Part shown: positions 8,628 through 17,538 of the stretch, in pieces | How the letters are laid out: every line of letters starts with the position of its first letter | How positions within the stretch are numbered: position 1 is the stretch's first letter | Assembly (NCBI RefSeq): GCF_003052605.1 | Contig: NZ_QASO01000142.1 | Location: forward strand, 1 to 64,000 | DNA: 64,000 bases | Reading direction: 5' to 3' | From: Ectopseudomonas oleovorans | Lineage (GTDB): Bacteria > Pseudomonadota > Gammaproteobacteria > Pseudomonadales > Pseudomonadaceae | Translations under genes and position numbers: made by a program | The notes under the pieces: generated by a model | Database searches by the model: none | What the model was told of the DNA's origin: nothing | The model's input: the letters and a program-made list of their open reading frames with translations, nothing else

Positions 8628-9809
8628 TTACTCGCGCTCGATGGCCAGGGCCACGCCCTGGCCGCCACCGATGCACAGCGTGGCAAGGCCTTTCTTGGCA
8701 TCGCGGCGGATCATCTCGTGCAACAGGCTGACCAGCACGCGGCAGCCCGAGGCGCCGATGGGGTGGCCGAGGGCGATGGCGCCGCCGTTGACGTTGACCT
8801 TGTCGGCATTCCACCCCAGCTCCTGGCCGACCGACAGCGCCTGGGCGGCGAAGGCTTCATTGGCTTCGATCAGATCCAGGTCAGCCAGGCTCCAGCCAGC
8901 TTTTTCCAGGCAACGACGGGTGGCCGAGACCGGGCCGATGCCCATGATCGCCGGGTCGACGCCGGCATTGGCGTAGCCGGCAATCTTCGCCAGCACCGGC
9001 AGGCCCAGCGCCTGTGCCTTGGCCGCGCTCATCAGCAGCACGGCGGCGGCGCCGTCGTTGAGGCTGGAGGCGTTGCCGGCGGTAACGCTGCCGTCCTTCT
9101 TGAACGCCGGCTTGAGCTTGGCCAGGGATTCGGCGGTGGTGCCGGCGCGTGGCTGCTCGTCACGGGCGAAGGCGACGGGGTCGCCCTTGCGCTGCGCGAT
9201 CAGCACTGGAGTGATCTCGGCGTCGAAGCGACCGGCTTCGATGGCGGCCACGGCCTTCTGCTGCGACTCGGCGGCGAAGGCGTCCTGGGCTTCACGACTG
9301 ATGCCGTACTTCTCCACCAGATTCTCGGCGGTGATGCCCATGTGGTAGTCGTTGAAGGCGTCCCACAGGCCATCGAGGATCATGCTGTCGAGCATCTGCG
9401 CGTGGCCCATGCGCAGGCCGGTGCGGGCCTTGGGCAGTACGTAGGGCGACAGGCTCATGTTCTCCATACCACCGGCGATCACCACCTCGGCATCGCCGCA
9501 ACGAATGGCCTGGGCAGCCAGGTGCAGTGCTTTCAAACCCGAGCCACAGACCTTGTTCAGGGTCATGGCCGGTACGGCATGCGGCAGGCCGGCGCGGATG
9601 GCGGCCTGACGGGCGGGGTTCTGGCCGGAACCTGCGGTAAGTACCTGGCCAAGGATCACTTCATCGACCTGGGCCGCGTCGAGGCCGGTCTGCTCCAGCA
9701 GGCGCTTGATGACGATGGCGCCGAGTTCCGGCGCGGGTATATCGGCCAGGCTGCCCTGGAAGCTGCCGATGGCGGTGCGGGTGGCGGCGACGATGACGAC
9801 GTCTTGCAT
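8628..9809 (-). CDS. atoB: acetyl-CoA acetyltransferase (thiolase II)
   Basis: Biosynthetic-type thiolase that cleaves or forms acetoacetyl-CoA in the cytoplasm. The 393 residues include the acyl-accepting cysteine C88 in NKVCGSGLKA, the catalytic histidine H349 in GHPIGASG and the second cysteine C379 in CIGGGQG. Length is standard. Its place between the CoA-transferase genes and atoE indicates it completes breakdown of acetoacetyl-CoA to two acetyl-CoA. Confidence 0.93.
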   Translation of the reverse strand: MQDVVIVAATRTAIGSFQGSLADIPAPELGAIVIKRLLEQTGLDAAQVDEVILGQVLTAGSGQNPARQAAIRAGLPHAVPAMTLNKVCGSGLKALHLAAQAIRCGDAEVVIAGGMENMSLSPYVLPKARTGLRMGHAQMLDSMILDGLWDAFNDYHMGITAENLVEKYGISREAQDAFAAESQQKAVAAIEAGRFDAEITPVLIAQRKGDPVAFARDEQPRAGTTAESLAKLKPAFKKDGSVTAGNASSLNDGAAAVLLMSAAKAQALGLPVLAKIAGYANAGVDPAIMGIGPVSATRRCLEKAGWSLADLDLIEANEAFAAQALSVGQELGWNADKVNVNGGAIALGHPIGASGCRVLVSLLHEMIRRDAKKGLATLCIGGGQGVALAIERE

Positions 9810-9840
9810 GGGATGACTCCTCTCGGCTGATGGGCCGCGT

Positions 9841-9900
9841 ATTGTGGGAGGGGCTTTAGCCGCGACGAGAAAGTCTCGCCGCTAAAGCGCCTCCCACAAT
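9841..9900. repeat. palindromic REP-like hairpin (ATTGTGGGAGG type)
   Basis: ATTGTGGGAGGGGCTTTAGC and GCTAAAGCGCCTCCCACAAT form nearly perfect inverted arms around a short loop that is itself inverted (cgagaaagtctcg). It separates atoB from the CoA-transferase subunit genes and could attenuate readthrough. Confidence 0.85.
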
Positions 9901-9957
9901 GTAGAAAAACGCCTCGAAGACGCCGTGCGTGGTGGCGCCTTCGAGACGGTAGACAAC

Positions 9958-10614
9958 CTAGAACTGCATTTCCGGGACGTGCTCGGGGACGATCAGCTTG
10001 CCGGCGGTCTTGGCGACGATTTCCTCGACGCTCACGCCCGGTGCGCGCTCGCGCAGGATGAAGGCGTTGTCCTCGATCTCCAGATAGGCCAGGTCGGTCA
10101 GCACCTTGCGAATGCAGCCACAGCCGGTCAGCGGCAGGCTGCAATGCTCCAGCAGCTTGGATTCGCCGTCCTTGGAGGCATGGGTCATGGTGACGATGAT
10201 GTTGTCGGCGCCGGCCACCAGATCCATGGCGCCGCCCATGCCCTTGACCAGCTTGCCGGGGATCATCCACGAGGCGATGTTGCCGCGCACGTCCACCTCG
10301 AAGGCGCCGAGCACGGTCAGGTCGACGTGGCCGCCACGGATCATGGCGAAGGACTGCGACGAGTCGAAGATCGCCGCGCCCTTGATCGCGGTGACGGTCT
10401 GCTTGCCGGCGTTGATCATGTCGGCGTCCACTTCCTCTTCGGTGGGGAAGGCGCCCATGCCGAGCAGGCCGTTCTCCGACTGCAGCATCACCTGCATGCC
10501 CTCGGGCACGTAGTTGGCCACCAGGGTGGGGATGCCGATGCCGAGGTTGACGTAGAAGCCGTCCTGCAACTCGCGGGCGACGCGCTGAGCCATTTGTTCA
10601 CGGGTAAGAGCCAT
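9958..10614 (-). CDS. dhcB: CoA-transferase subunit B (acetoacetate / dehydrocarnitine type)
   Basis: Beta subunit of a heterodimeric family I CoA-transferase, 218 residues. The catalytic glutamate is E47 in SENGLLGMG, preceded by NLGIGIPTLVANYVP; GGHVDLTVLGAFEVD marks the CoA-binding half. In P. aeruginosa the same arrangement (PA1999-PA2002 beside a LysR gene) is the dehydrocarnitine CoA-transferase dhcAB of carnitine breakdown. The closely related AtoA/ScoB acts on acetoacetate, and sequence alone cannot separate the two. It follows subunit A by 11 bases. Confidence 0.85.
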   Translation of the reverse strand: MALTREQMAQRVARELQDGFYVNLGIGIPTLVANYVPEGMQVMLQSENGLLGMGAFPTEEEVDADMINAGKQTVTAIKGAAIFDSSQSFAMIRGGHVDLTVLGAFEVDVRGNIASWMIPGKLVKGMGGAMDLVAGADNIIVTMTHASKDGESKLLEHCSLPLTGCGCIRKVLTDLAYLEIEDNAFILRERAPGVSVEEIVAKTAGKLIVPEHVPEMQF

Positions 10615-10625
10615 GGTCTTTCTCC

Positions 10626-11324
10626 TCAGGCGCGCAGCGTGCGTTTTTCGATGCGTTTCTCGAAGCTGCCGCAGATCAGCCGGTCGACGTAGATGCCGGG
10701 GGTGTGAATCTGCGTCGGGTCGAGTTCACCGGGTTCGACGATCTCCTCGACCTCGACCACGGTGATGCGCCCGGCGGTGGCGACCACCGGGTTGAAGTTC
10801 TGCGCGGTATGGCGGTAGACCACGTTGCCGAAGTGGTCGGCCTTCCAGCCCTTGACGATGGCGAAGTCGCCGGTGATGGCCGGCTCGAGGATGTAGTAGC
10901 GGCCGTTGATCTCGCGCGCCTCCTTGCCCTCGGCGACCGGGGTGCCGTAACCGGTGGCGGTGAAGAAAGCGGGGATGCCGGCGCCGCCAGCGCGCAGCTT
11001 CTCGGCCAGGGTGCCTTGCGGGGTGAGTTCGACTTCCAGCTCGCCGGAGAGCAGTTGCTGTTCGAACAGGGCGTTCTCGCCGACGTAAGAGGCGATCATC
11101 TTGCGGATCTGCCGGTCTTCCAGCAGCACGCCGAGACCGAAACCGTCGACACCGCAGTTGTTGGACACCACGGTCAGATCGCGCACGCCGCGACGGCGGA
11201 TCTCGGCGATTAGATTCTCGGGGATGCCACACAGGCCGAAACCGCCGGCCAGTACGGTCATGCCGTCCTGCAGGCCGTCCAGGGCTTCTTCATAGCTGCC
11301 GACGCGTTTGTCGAGTCCGCTCAT
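10626..11324 (-). CDS. dhcA: CoA-transferase subunit A (acetoacetate / dehydrocarnitine type)
   Basis: Alpha subunit of the heterodimeric CoA-transferase, 232 residues, with the oxyanion-hole block GGFGLCGIPE at residues 27-36 and GWKADHFGNVVYR near 155. It pairs with subunit B downstream. It is the first gene of the operon and faces the LysR gene head to head, so it is probably the target of that regulator. The dhcA name follows gene order in P. aeruginosa; scoA/atoD is the alternative assignment. Confidence 0.85.
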   Translation of the reverse strand: MSGLDKRVGSYEEALDGLQDGMTVLAGGFGLCGIPENLIAEIRRRGVRDLTVVSNNCGVDGFGLGVLLEDRQIRKMIASYVGENALFEQQLLSGELEVELTPQGTLAEKLRAGGAGIPAFFTATGYGTPVAEGKEAREINGRYYILEPAITGDFAIVKGWKADHFGNVVYRHTAQNFNPVVATAGRITVVEVEEIVEPGELDPTQIHTPGIYVDRLICGSFEKRIEKRTLRA

Positions 11325-11421
11325 TCGAGGCTGCCTCTCTTGTCGTTATGGGGCAGGAGCACTGCCAGGCTGCGGTCAAGCTTCAGTGTTGCGAGCTTAT
11401 TTGTTAAGTTTGTTTTTCCTC

Positions 11422-11445
11422 TTGATTGATCAGGTAAATAAATCA
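11422..11445. promoter_or_regulatory. candidate LysR operator
   Basis: Inverted hexamers TTGATT and AATCAA with a 12-base AT-rich spacer lie immediately upstream of the LysR start codon in the divergent region. Placement fits autoregulation by the LysR protein; binding is inferred. Confidence 0.4.
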
Positions 11446-12330
11446 ATGACCGTCAAGCAGCTACGCGCCTTTCTCGCCGTGGCGCAGAGCCTGAGCTTCG
11501 CCCAGGCCTGCGAGCGCCTGCATCTGTCGCAGCCAGCACTGAGCCTGGCGATCAAGAACTTGGAGCAATCGCTCGGCGGCCAGTTGCTGGTGCGCACCAC
11601 CCGCAGCGTGGCGCTGACGCCGGAGGGTGAGACGTTGTTGCCGATTGCCGTGCGCCTGCTGGCCGACTGGGACAACGCCGAGGATCTGCTGCGTCAGCAC
11701 TTCACCCTGCAGATGGGCAAGGTGGCGGTAGCGGCCATGCCGTCGTTCGCCGGCAACCGTTTGCCGGCGGCGCTGCGCGCGTTTCGCGATGCCTACCCGC
11801 GGGTCAACGTGGCGGTGCACGACGTGATCAACGAACAGGTGATGGAGATGGTGCGCGACGGTCGCGTCGAGCTGGGCATCGCCTTCGAACCAACGACACT
11901 GGATGGCTTGCAGTTTACCCCCCTGTACGAGGACCGTTTCGTCGCCGTGGTGCCTGTCGCCAGCGAGTTGGCCGAACAGTCCGCGCTGACCTGGGCACAG
12001 CTGCTGGAACAACCCTTTATCACCCTGCAACGGCCCTCGGCGGTGCGTTTGCTACTGGAAGACAGCGTGACCGCCAGCCACGGCAAGCTACCGGTGGCGT
12101 TCGAGAGTCATCAGTTGGTCACGGTCGGGCGCATGGTCGCCGAAGGCCTCGGCGTCAGCGCCGTGCCGCAGCTGTGCCGGCAGCAGATGGAAGAACTGGG
12201 TGCGCGCTGCCTGCCGCTGAGCGAGCCGCAGGTGTCGCGTCGTGTCGGCCTGCTGCACCAGGCCGGACATCAGCTGTCCAGCGCGGCGCAGGCGTTGAGC
12301 GAGGTGCTGCTGCATCAGGTCGGGCAGTAG
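11446..12330 (+). CDS. dhcR: LysR-family regulator (DhcR-like)
   Basis: A 294-residue LysR-type regulator. The N-terminal helix-turn-helix reads MTVKQLRAFLAVAQ...LSQPALSLAIKNLE (residues 1-45), followed by the linker helix and an effector-binding domain from about residue 90. The ATG at 11446 gives the canonical N-terminus; longer upstream readings have no homologous segment. It is divergent from the CoA-transferase operon and is expected to activate it, as PA1998 (DhcR) does in P. aeruginosa. There is no strong Shine-Dalgarno. Its TAG stop lies inside a REP element. Confidence 0.85.
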   Translation: MTVKQLRAFLAVAQSLSFAQACERLHLSQPALSLAIKNLEQSLGGQLLVRTTRSVALTPEGETLLPIAVRLLADWDNAEDLLRQHFTLQMGKVAVAAMPSFAGNRLPAALRAFRDAYPRVNVAVHDVINEQVMEMVRDGRVELGIAFEPTTLDGLQFTPLYEDRFVAVVPVASELAEQSALTWAQLLEQPFITLQRPSAVRLLLEDSVTASHGKLPVAFESHQLVTVGRMVAEGLGVSAVPQLCRQQMEELGARCLPLSEPQVSRRVGLLHQAGHQLSSAAQALSEVLLHQVGQ

Positions 12331-12380
12331 GGCGGGTGAAACCCGCCGCCTGCGTTGTGGCGGGTTGCACCCGCCCTACG
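12327..12380. repeat. REP pair (GTAGGGCGGGT type)
   Basis: Third copy of this inverted unit. Its leading GTAG supplies the stop codon of the LysR gene. It sits between convergent genes. Confidence 0.85.
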
Positions 12381-12383
12381 AGC

Positions 12384-12977
12384 CTAGAGCTGAATCAGGT
12401 CTGCCGGGGTGTCGATGTCCTGCAGTACGCCAGGATCGTTCAGCTCGACGATGCGCACAGCCTCGGGGTGCTGCTGCAGCACCGGCTTGGCGCCAGCATC
12501 GCCGCTCAGCGTCGCGAGCTGCGGCCAGAAAGCGCGGCCGAACAGCACCGGATGGCCGCGTTTGCCCTGGTAGCTGGGCAGTACGATGGTGTTCGCGATG
12601 GCGTGAGCGAACAGGGTTTCCAGGCTGTCACGGCGAATCGCAGGCATATCGGCGAGAAAGATCGCCACGGCGTCAGCGCTCGATTCGGCCAGTAGTCGCT
12701 CGGCACCTGCCGCCAGGCTGTGGCCCATGCCCTGCGCGGTGGCCGGGTTCTGCACGATACGCACACCCGTCGGCAGATCCAGCTCTGCCGGCGCTTCGTC
12801 TGGGCGTAACACCAGCCAGACCTCTTCCAGCATCGAGCAGGGCAGTGCCAGGCTGGCGCTGAGCAACGAGCGTCCGTCGCCAAGTTGCAGGCGGCGCTTG
12901 TCGGCACCGAAGCGGCGGCTGTAGCCGGCCGCCAGCATCAGCGCTGCGACCTTGTGGGCTGGGCGCTCGCTGACCAT
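12384..12977 (-). CDS. MobA/MocA-like nucleotidyltransferase
   Basis: A 197-residue protein of the NTP-transferase family used for molybdenum cofactor cytidylylation or guanylylation. The nucleotide-binding loop LMLAAGYSRRFGADKRRL is at residues 13-30, the metal-binding aspartate is in IFLADMPAI, and the C-terminal HPVLFGRAFWPQL and GDAGAKPVL blocks match MocA-type enzymes. The ATG at 12977 starts 3 bases after the OsmC-YcaO stop, so the two form an operon. No molybdoenzyme gene is in view, so the acceptor is unknown. Confidence 0.8.
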   Translation of the reverse strand: MVSERPAHKVAALMLAAGYSRRFGADKRRLQLGDGRSLLSASLALPCSMLEEVWLVLRPDEAPAELDLPTGVRIVQNPATAQGMGHSLAAGAERLLAESSADAVAIFLADMPAIRRDSLETLFAHAIANTIVLPSYQGKRGHPVLFGRAFWPQLATLSGDAGAKPVLQQHPEAVRIVELNDPGVLQDIDTPADLIQL

Positions 12978-12979
12978 GT

Positions 12980-15178
12980 TCAGCCGGCCAGCCCGGCTGC
13001 TTTGGCGCGCGCAGCGTGCAGTTTCTTGTAGCTGTCGATCAGGCGCAGGTGCTTGTCCAGGCCTTCCAGTTTCATGCTGGTCGGTGTCAGGCCATGGAAG
13101 CGCACGCTGCCGTCCACCGAGCCGATCACCGCGTCCATGCGCTCGTTGCCGAACATACGGCGTAGGTTGTGCTCGTAGTTGGCCAGTTCCAGCTCGTCGT
13201 CCAGCTGGATCTCCAGCACAGCGTTGACCGCCTGGTAGAACAGGCCGCGCTCGACGGTGTTGTCGTTGTACTGCAGGAAGGCCTCGACCAGCTCCTTGGC
13301 ATCGTCGTATTTCTTCAGCGCCAGGTTGATCAGCAGCTTCAGCTCGAGGATGGTCAGCTGGCCCCACACCGTGTTGTCGTCGAACTCCACGCCGATCAGC
13401 GTGGTGATGTCGGTGTAGTCGTCGACTTCGGCGTTGTTCAGGTTGCGCAGCAGCGACTTGAGTTCGCGGTCGCTCAGGGCGTGCAGGTTGAGGATGTCCT
13501 TGCGGAACAGCAGCGCCTTGTTGGTGTTGTCCCAGATCAGGTCCTCGACCGGGTAGATCTCCGAGTAGCCGGGCACCAGGATGCGGCAGGCGTTGGCGCC
13601 GAGGTCGTCATAGGTGGCTACGTAGACCTCCTTGCCCATGTCCTCGAGGATGCCGAACAGGGTCGCGGCTTCCTGTTCGTTGGAGTCGCTGCCTTCGCCG
13701 GAGAAATCCCACTCGACGAATTCGAAGTCCGGTGTGGCGCCGAAGAAGCGCCAGGAGACCACGCCGCTGGAGTCGATGAAGTGCTCGACGAAGTTGTTCG
13801 GCTCGGTCAGTGCCAGGCTGTCGAAGGTCGGCTGCGGCAGGTCGTTGAGGCCCTCGAAGCTGCGGCCCTGGAGCAGCTCGGTGAGGCTGCGCCCCAGCGC
13901 CACTTCCAGGCTCGGGTGCGCGCCGAACGAGGCGAACACGCCGCCGGTGCGCGGGTTCATCAGGGTCACGCACATCACCGGGAATTCACCACCGAGCGAT
14001 GCATCCTTCACCAGTACCGGGAAGCCTTGTTCTTCCAGGCCCCGGATGCCGGCGACGATGCCCGGGTACTTGGCCAGCACGTCCTGCGGCACGTCCGGCA
14101 GGCACAGCTCGCCTTCGAGGATTTCGCGTTTCACCGCCCGCTCGAATATCTCCGACAGGCACTGCACCTGAGCCTCGGCCAGGGTGTTGCCAGCGCTCAT
14201 GCCGTTGGACAGGTACAGGTTCTCGATCAGGTTGGACGGGAAATACACCGTCTCGCCATCGCTGCGGCGCACAAAGGGCAGCGAGCAGATGCCGCGTGCG
14301 GTGTTGCCCGAGTTGGTGTCGAACAGGTGCGAGCCGCGCAGTTCGCCATCCGGGTTGTAGATGGCCAGGCAGTGCTCGTCGAGGATTTCCTTGGGCAGCG
14401 CATCCTTCGGCCCCGGCTTGAACCAGCGCTCGTTGGGGTAGTGGACGAATTCGGCAGCGGCGATGTCCTCGCCCCAGAACTGGTCGTTGTAGAAGAAGTT
14501 GCAGTTCAGCCGCTCGATGAACTCGCCCAGGGCCGAGGCCAGGGCGCTTTCCTTGGTCGAACCCTTGCCGTTGGTGAAGCACAGGTTCGACTGCGCGTCG
14601 CGGATATGCAGCGACCAGACGTTGGGCACGATATTGCGCCAGGAGGCGATCTCGATCTTCATCCCCAGCTCGGCGAGGATGCCCGACATGTTGGCGATGG
14701 TCTGCTCCAGCGGCAGGTCCTTGCCCGGGATGTAGGTGGTGGTGTCACTCACCGGCATCAGCAGCGCCTGGGCATCGGCGTCGAGGTTGTCCACTTCCTC
14801 GATGATGAACTCGGGGCCTTGCTGCACCACCTTCTTCACCGTGCAGCGGTCGATGGAGCGCAGGATGCCCAGGCGATCCTTCTCGGAGATGTCCGCCGGC
14901 AGCTCGACCTGGATCTTGAAGATCTGCGCGTAGCGGTTCTCCGGGTCGACGATGTTGTTCTGCGACAGGCGAATGTTCTCGGTGGGAATGTCGCGCGTCT
15001 GACAGTACAGCTTGACGAAGTACGCCGCGCACAGGGCCGAGGAGGCCAGGAAATAGTCGAACGGCCCCGGCGCCGAGCCGTCGCCCTTGTAGCGAATCGG
15101 CTGATCGGCAATCACCGTGAAGTCATCGAACTTGGCTTCGAGGCGAAGGTTGTCGAGAAAGTTGACCTTGATTTCCAT
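12980..15178 (-). CDS. OsmC domain / YcaO domain fusion protein
   Basis: A 732-residue protein. Residues 1 to about 135 are an OsmC/Ohr-like domain (FDYFLASSALCAAYFVKLYC carries the family cysteine, and LRSIDRCTVKKV a second). From about 150 the protein is a YcaO domain, with ATP-contacting segments around NGKGSTKESALASALGEFIERL and SEIFERAVKREI, and a C-terminal tail. YcaO enzymes phosphorylate peptide backbones to form azolines, amidines or thioamides; E. coli YcaO is tied to ribosomal protein S12 methylthiolation. OsmC-fused versions are standard in pseudomonads, and their substrate is not established. It is first gene of a pair with the nucleotidyltransferase. Confidence 0.9.
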   Translation of the reverse strand: MEIKVNFLDNLRLEAKFDDFTVIADQPIRYKGDGSAPGPFDYFLASSALCAAYFVKLYCQTRDIPTENIRLSQNNIVDPENRYAQIFKIQVELPADISEKDRLGILRSIDRCTVKKVVQQGPEFIIEEVDNLDADAQALLMPVSDTTTYIPGKDLPLEQTIANMSGILAELGMKIEIASWRNIVPNVWSLHIRDAQSNLCFTNGKGSTKESALASALGEFIERLNCNFFYNDQFWGEDIAAAEFVHYPNERWFKPGPKDALPKEILDEHCLAIYNPDGELRGSHLFDTNSGNTARGICSLPFVRRSDGETVYFPSNLIENLYLSNGMSAGNTLAEAQVQCLSEIFERAVKREILEGELCLPDVPQDVLAKYPGIVAGIRGLEEQGFPVLVKDASLGGEFPVMCVTLMNPRTGGVFASFGAHPSLEVALGRSLTELLQGRSFEGLNDLPQPTFDSLALTEPNNFVEHFIDSSGVVSWRFFGATPDFEFVEWDFSGEGSDSNEQEAATLFGILEDMGKEVYVATYDDLGANACRILVPGYSEIYPVEDLIWDNTNKALLFRKDILNLHALSDRELKSLLRNLNNAEVDDYTDITTLIGVEFDDNTVWGQLTILELKLLINLALKKYDDAKELVEAFLQYNDNTVERGLFYQAVNAVLEIQLDDELELANYEHNLRRMFGNERMDAVIGSVDGSVRFHGLTPTSMKLEGLDKHLRLIDSYKKLHAARAKAAGLAG

Positions 15179-15307
15179 GGGGCAATACCAGCGAGCGAAA
15201 CAAAATGGCCGCCATTATCCGGGTTTTCGGCGGCCTGTCTTGCTCGCTGGTTGCGGATGAAAGCGCGTCGGACCGGCGGCGAGTGCGACGGTGGCCCGAG
15301 CGATGCC

Positions 15308-15745
15308 TCAGCTGTCGACTTCGGCGGGATTGCTGGTGCCAATGGAGGTGTAGCTCGGCCATTGCCGCAGCAGGGTTTCGACGAACTGTTCGGCTGCCGG
15401 CGACAGCGAAGAGCCGCGGCGGCGCACCAGACCCAGGGTACGGCTGATCACCGGATCGACCAGCGGCCGGCTGACCAGAATCGGATGATCCTCGGCCGGC
15501 ATCGCCAAGCTGGGGAGGGCGGCGATGCCCAGGCCGGCCTCGACCATGCCGAGTGATGTCGACAGATGCTGCACCTCGTAGAACCAGCTTGGGCGCCAGT
15601 CGAGATGGGCCAGGCCGTGATCGAGCAGCACGCGGTTGCCACTGAGACGGCCGACGCCAATCAGGCGATAGTCGCTGAGCTCGCGCCAGGCCGCCTCCGA
15701 GCGTTTGGCCAGGGGATGATCGCGCCGGCAGGCGAGCACGAAAGG
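15308..15745 (-). pseudogene. LysR-family regulator, 5'-truncated remnant
   Basis: Only the C-terminal effector-binding half remains, from EPFVLACRRDHPLA through VQHLSTSLGMVEAGLGIAALP to the stop, about 145 residues. The whole helix-turn-helix is missing. The upstream frame runs into an IS21 istB fragment at about 15745, which evidently replaced the 5' half. An open frame continues to 16108, but those residues are antisense to istB and not LysR. Confidence 0.8.
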
Positions 15746-16042
15746 CTCGTTGGCCTGCTGGTCGACCGCGAGCTGACCGACCGCGACGACAAGCGCCTGA
15801 GTAGCCGCCTGCGCCAGGCCCGGCTCAAGCACAACGCCTGCATCGAAGACATCGACTACCGCAGCCCGCGCGGGCTGGATAAGGCGCTGATCCTGCAACT
15901 GAGCAGTGGCCAGTGGCTGCGCGACGGTCTCAACCTGATCATCGGCGGCCCCACCGGTGTCGGTAAAACCTGGCTGGCCTGTACCCTGGCCCACCAGGCC
16001 TGCCGGGCCGGCTACCGCGTGCGCTATCTGCGCCTGCTGCGG
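15745..16042 (+). mobile_element. IS21-family istB fragment
   Basis: About 97 residues of an IstB-like helper ATPase: LVDRELTDRDDKRLSSRL, IEDIDYRSPRGLDKALIL and the Walker A GGPTGVGKTWLA. Both ends are gone: there is no N-terminal region, no Walker B and no istA. It is therefore a dead fragment left by IS21 insertion and deletion, marking the left edge of the defence island. Confidence 0.8.
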
Positions 16043-16400
16043 ACATCCGCCACTTGCACTGCAGCCATCGGGTTCGGCGTGCTGCTCGGTTGCGCAACTT
16101 GGCTTCACGCCGTTTCGGCCCTTCGTAGTCGCCGCTCATCTTCTCGGCGCAGACGCACCCGACGTCGAAGCTCTCGTCCAGATCGGGATGCTCCATGATG
16201 TGGACGTAGCGGATCTTCTCGTTGCCGCACATTTGGCAGGTCGCTTAGTCGGTCTCGTCTGCTGACTCGCCGTCGGCCCTCAGATCGACCACGTCAACGC
16301 AGTGCCATCCCTTGTGGGGCACACCCGGCTGGTCCCATCGATTTCCACTCACGACTGACTTCCCTGATCCTGGATCATCGAATACTTGCCTGTATGGCAT
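16043..16400 (-). pseudogene. small cysteine-motif (CxxC) protein, broken
   Basis: Starting at the ATG at 16400, which overlaps the jetD 3' end by 26 bases, the frame reads KGWHCVDVVDLRADGE, meets a TAA at 16245-16247, then continues in frame as ATCQMCGNEKIRYVHIMEHP, VGCVCAEKM and PKRREAKLRNRAARRTRWL. It breaks off at the istB fragment near 16043. The continuity across the TAA indicates one gene with a nonsense mutation and a lost 3' end. The paired cysteines suggest a zinc-binding protein; I recall similar small uncharacterised proteins but know no function. It may be cargo of the Wadjet operon. Confidence 0.65.
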
Positions 16401-17538
16401 TCCACGCCACATCCCAGCGTATCCGCTCCTGCTCGAGGCGGACTTGTTGGTCCCAGACATTTCCTTTAATCGACTGGTAGAGCTTTTGTTCGGTATTGGT
16501 GAGTAGTGGGAGCTCTGTGGAAGAGTGCTGGTCTTTCTCTTCGACCCATAAATCGCGATGACTCATCAGCGTAAACTCGTCCATAAGCACAGTCTTCAGG
16601 CTTGGGATGTATGTTCTGGCTCGATTAAGAATGGCAAAGCCGTGCGTATCAATGTCACCCCAGTAGATACATTGCGCCTGTTGTAGCCATGGAAGCTGTC
16701 CCAAAACGTCAACCGCGTAACCCAGTCGCATGATCACAACCGCCCCTGGCAGATCATCAAAGGCCAGGCCAGTTTGAAGGTTCTCAACAACGAAGACACT
16801 CTTTGGTCGTATACCAATTCTCGCGACCTCATCACAAGGCGCAGAGATATCGCCAAGACCGCCAAAACGGGCCCTTAGGTCCGGGTCTAGAACGCGCATG
16901 CGCATTAACTGCGGCTGTGCCCTCAAGCCGCAGCGCCAGAAGAAGTCGCGCTCTCCTGTTGGGTCACCCTGGAGCGTTGTAATCAAGTCAGAGATGATGC
17001 CCTTTCTAGAATCCAGCCATTTGCTGTCGGCACCGGCAACCGGAATTTGTCGTGGGTAGAGATTCGATTTCGGATTGCGACTGATCCAATCCAGCATCTC
17101 TGCCAGTCGACGGAAATCGGCATCGCTGTAGTCAGCGAGGACATCAAAGTATCTCGGCAACTGCTGTGCAAGCACCGGCCAGCGAGCAGTGAGCGTCTGA
17201 TACCGAGACAGGGAACGAACCCACCGTGCGGATGCACCGATCCACATGGCAACATCTTCAGGGCCTCGTAACGCCAGTTTCTCTGGCAGTCGCTGGACAC
17301 CAAGCGCTTTCCACCGACGCTCACACCAGGACAGGGTGCCGACTCCTTGCCAGCCTTGCCATGCGCTCACCCAAGCGCGAACGCCGTCGACTTGCCTCAG
17401 CGCAGCCTGCTCCGTCGGTATGCCGAGGGGAACTTCCAATGGCCATTGGCCCTCGCCCGGATCACCGACCAACCATTCGCGGTGCTTGCTTTGAAAGCGA
17501 CGGGCAAGAAACTGCCGAACATCTTCAGGAAGCTTCAA
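16375..17538 (-). CDS. jetD: Wadjet nuclease subunit JetD
   Basis: A 387-residue DUF3322/DUF2220 protein, the topoisomerase VI-like (Toprim) nuclease of Wadjet plasmid-defence systems. The N-terminal helical DUF3322 part (about 1-190) binds the Jet complex. The Toprim centre is visible as E252 in FVVENLQTG and D295/D297 in WGDIDTHGF. JetD cuts small circular DNA after JetABC loop extrusion. It is the last gene of the operon, with a 14-base overlap with jetC. All catalytic acids are present, so it is likely active. Confidence 0.92.
   Translation of the reverse strand: MKLPEDVRQFLARRFQSKHREWLVGDPGEGQWPLEVPLGIPTEQAALRQVDGVRAWVSAWQGWQGVGTLSWCERRWKALGVQRLPEKLALRGPEDVAMWIGASARWVRSLSRYQTLTARWPVLAQQLPRYFDVLADYSDADFRRLAEMLDWISRNPKSNLYPRQIPVAGADSKWLDSRKGIISDLITTLQGDPTGERDFFWRCGLRAQPQLMRMRVLDPDLRARFGGLGDISAPCDEVARIGIRPKSVFVVENLQTGLAFDDLPGAVVIMRLGYAVDVLGQLPWLQQAQCIYWGDIDTHGFAILNRARTYIPSLKTVLMDEFTLMSHRDLWVEEKDQHSSTELPLLTNTEQKLYQSIKGNVWDQQVRLEQERIRWDVAWNAIQASIR

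Noticed and set aside
13169..15556. 795-residue plus-strand open frame
   Set aside because: Antisense to the OsmC-YcaO gene; composition is the mirror of a high-GC coding frame, with no domain and no ribosome binding site.
15746..16108. N-terminal extension of the LysR frame
   Set aside because: These residues are antisense to the istB fragment and have no LysR features.
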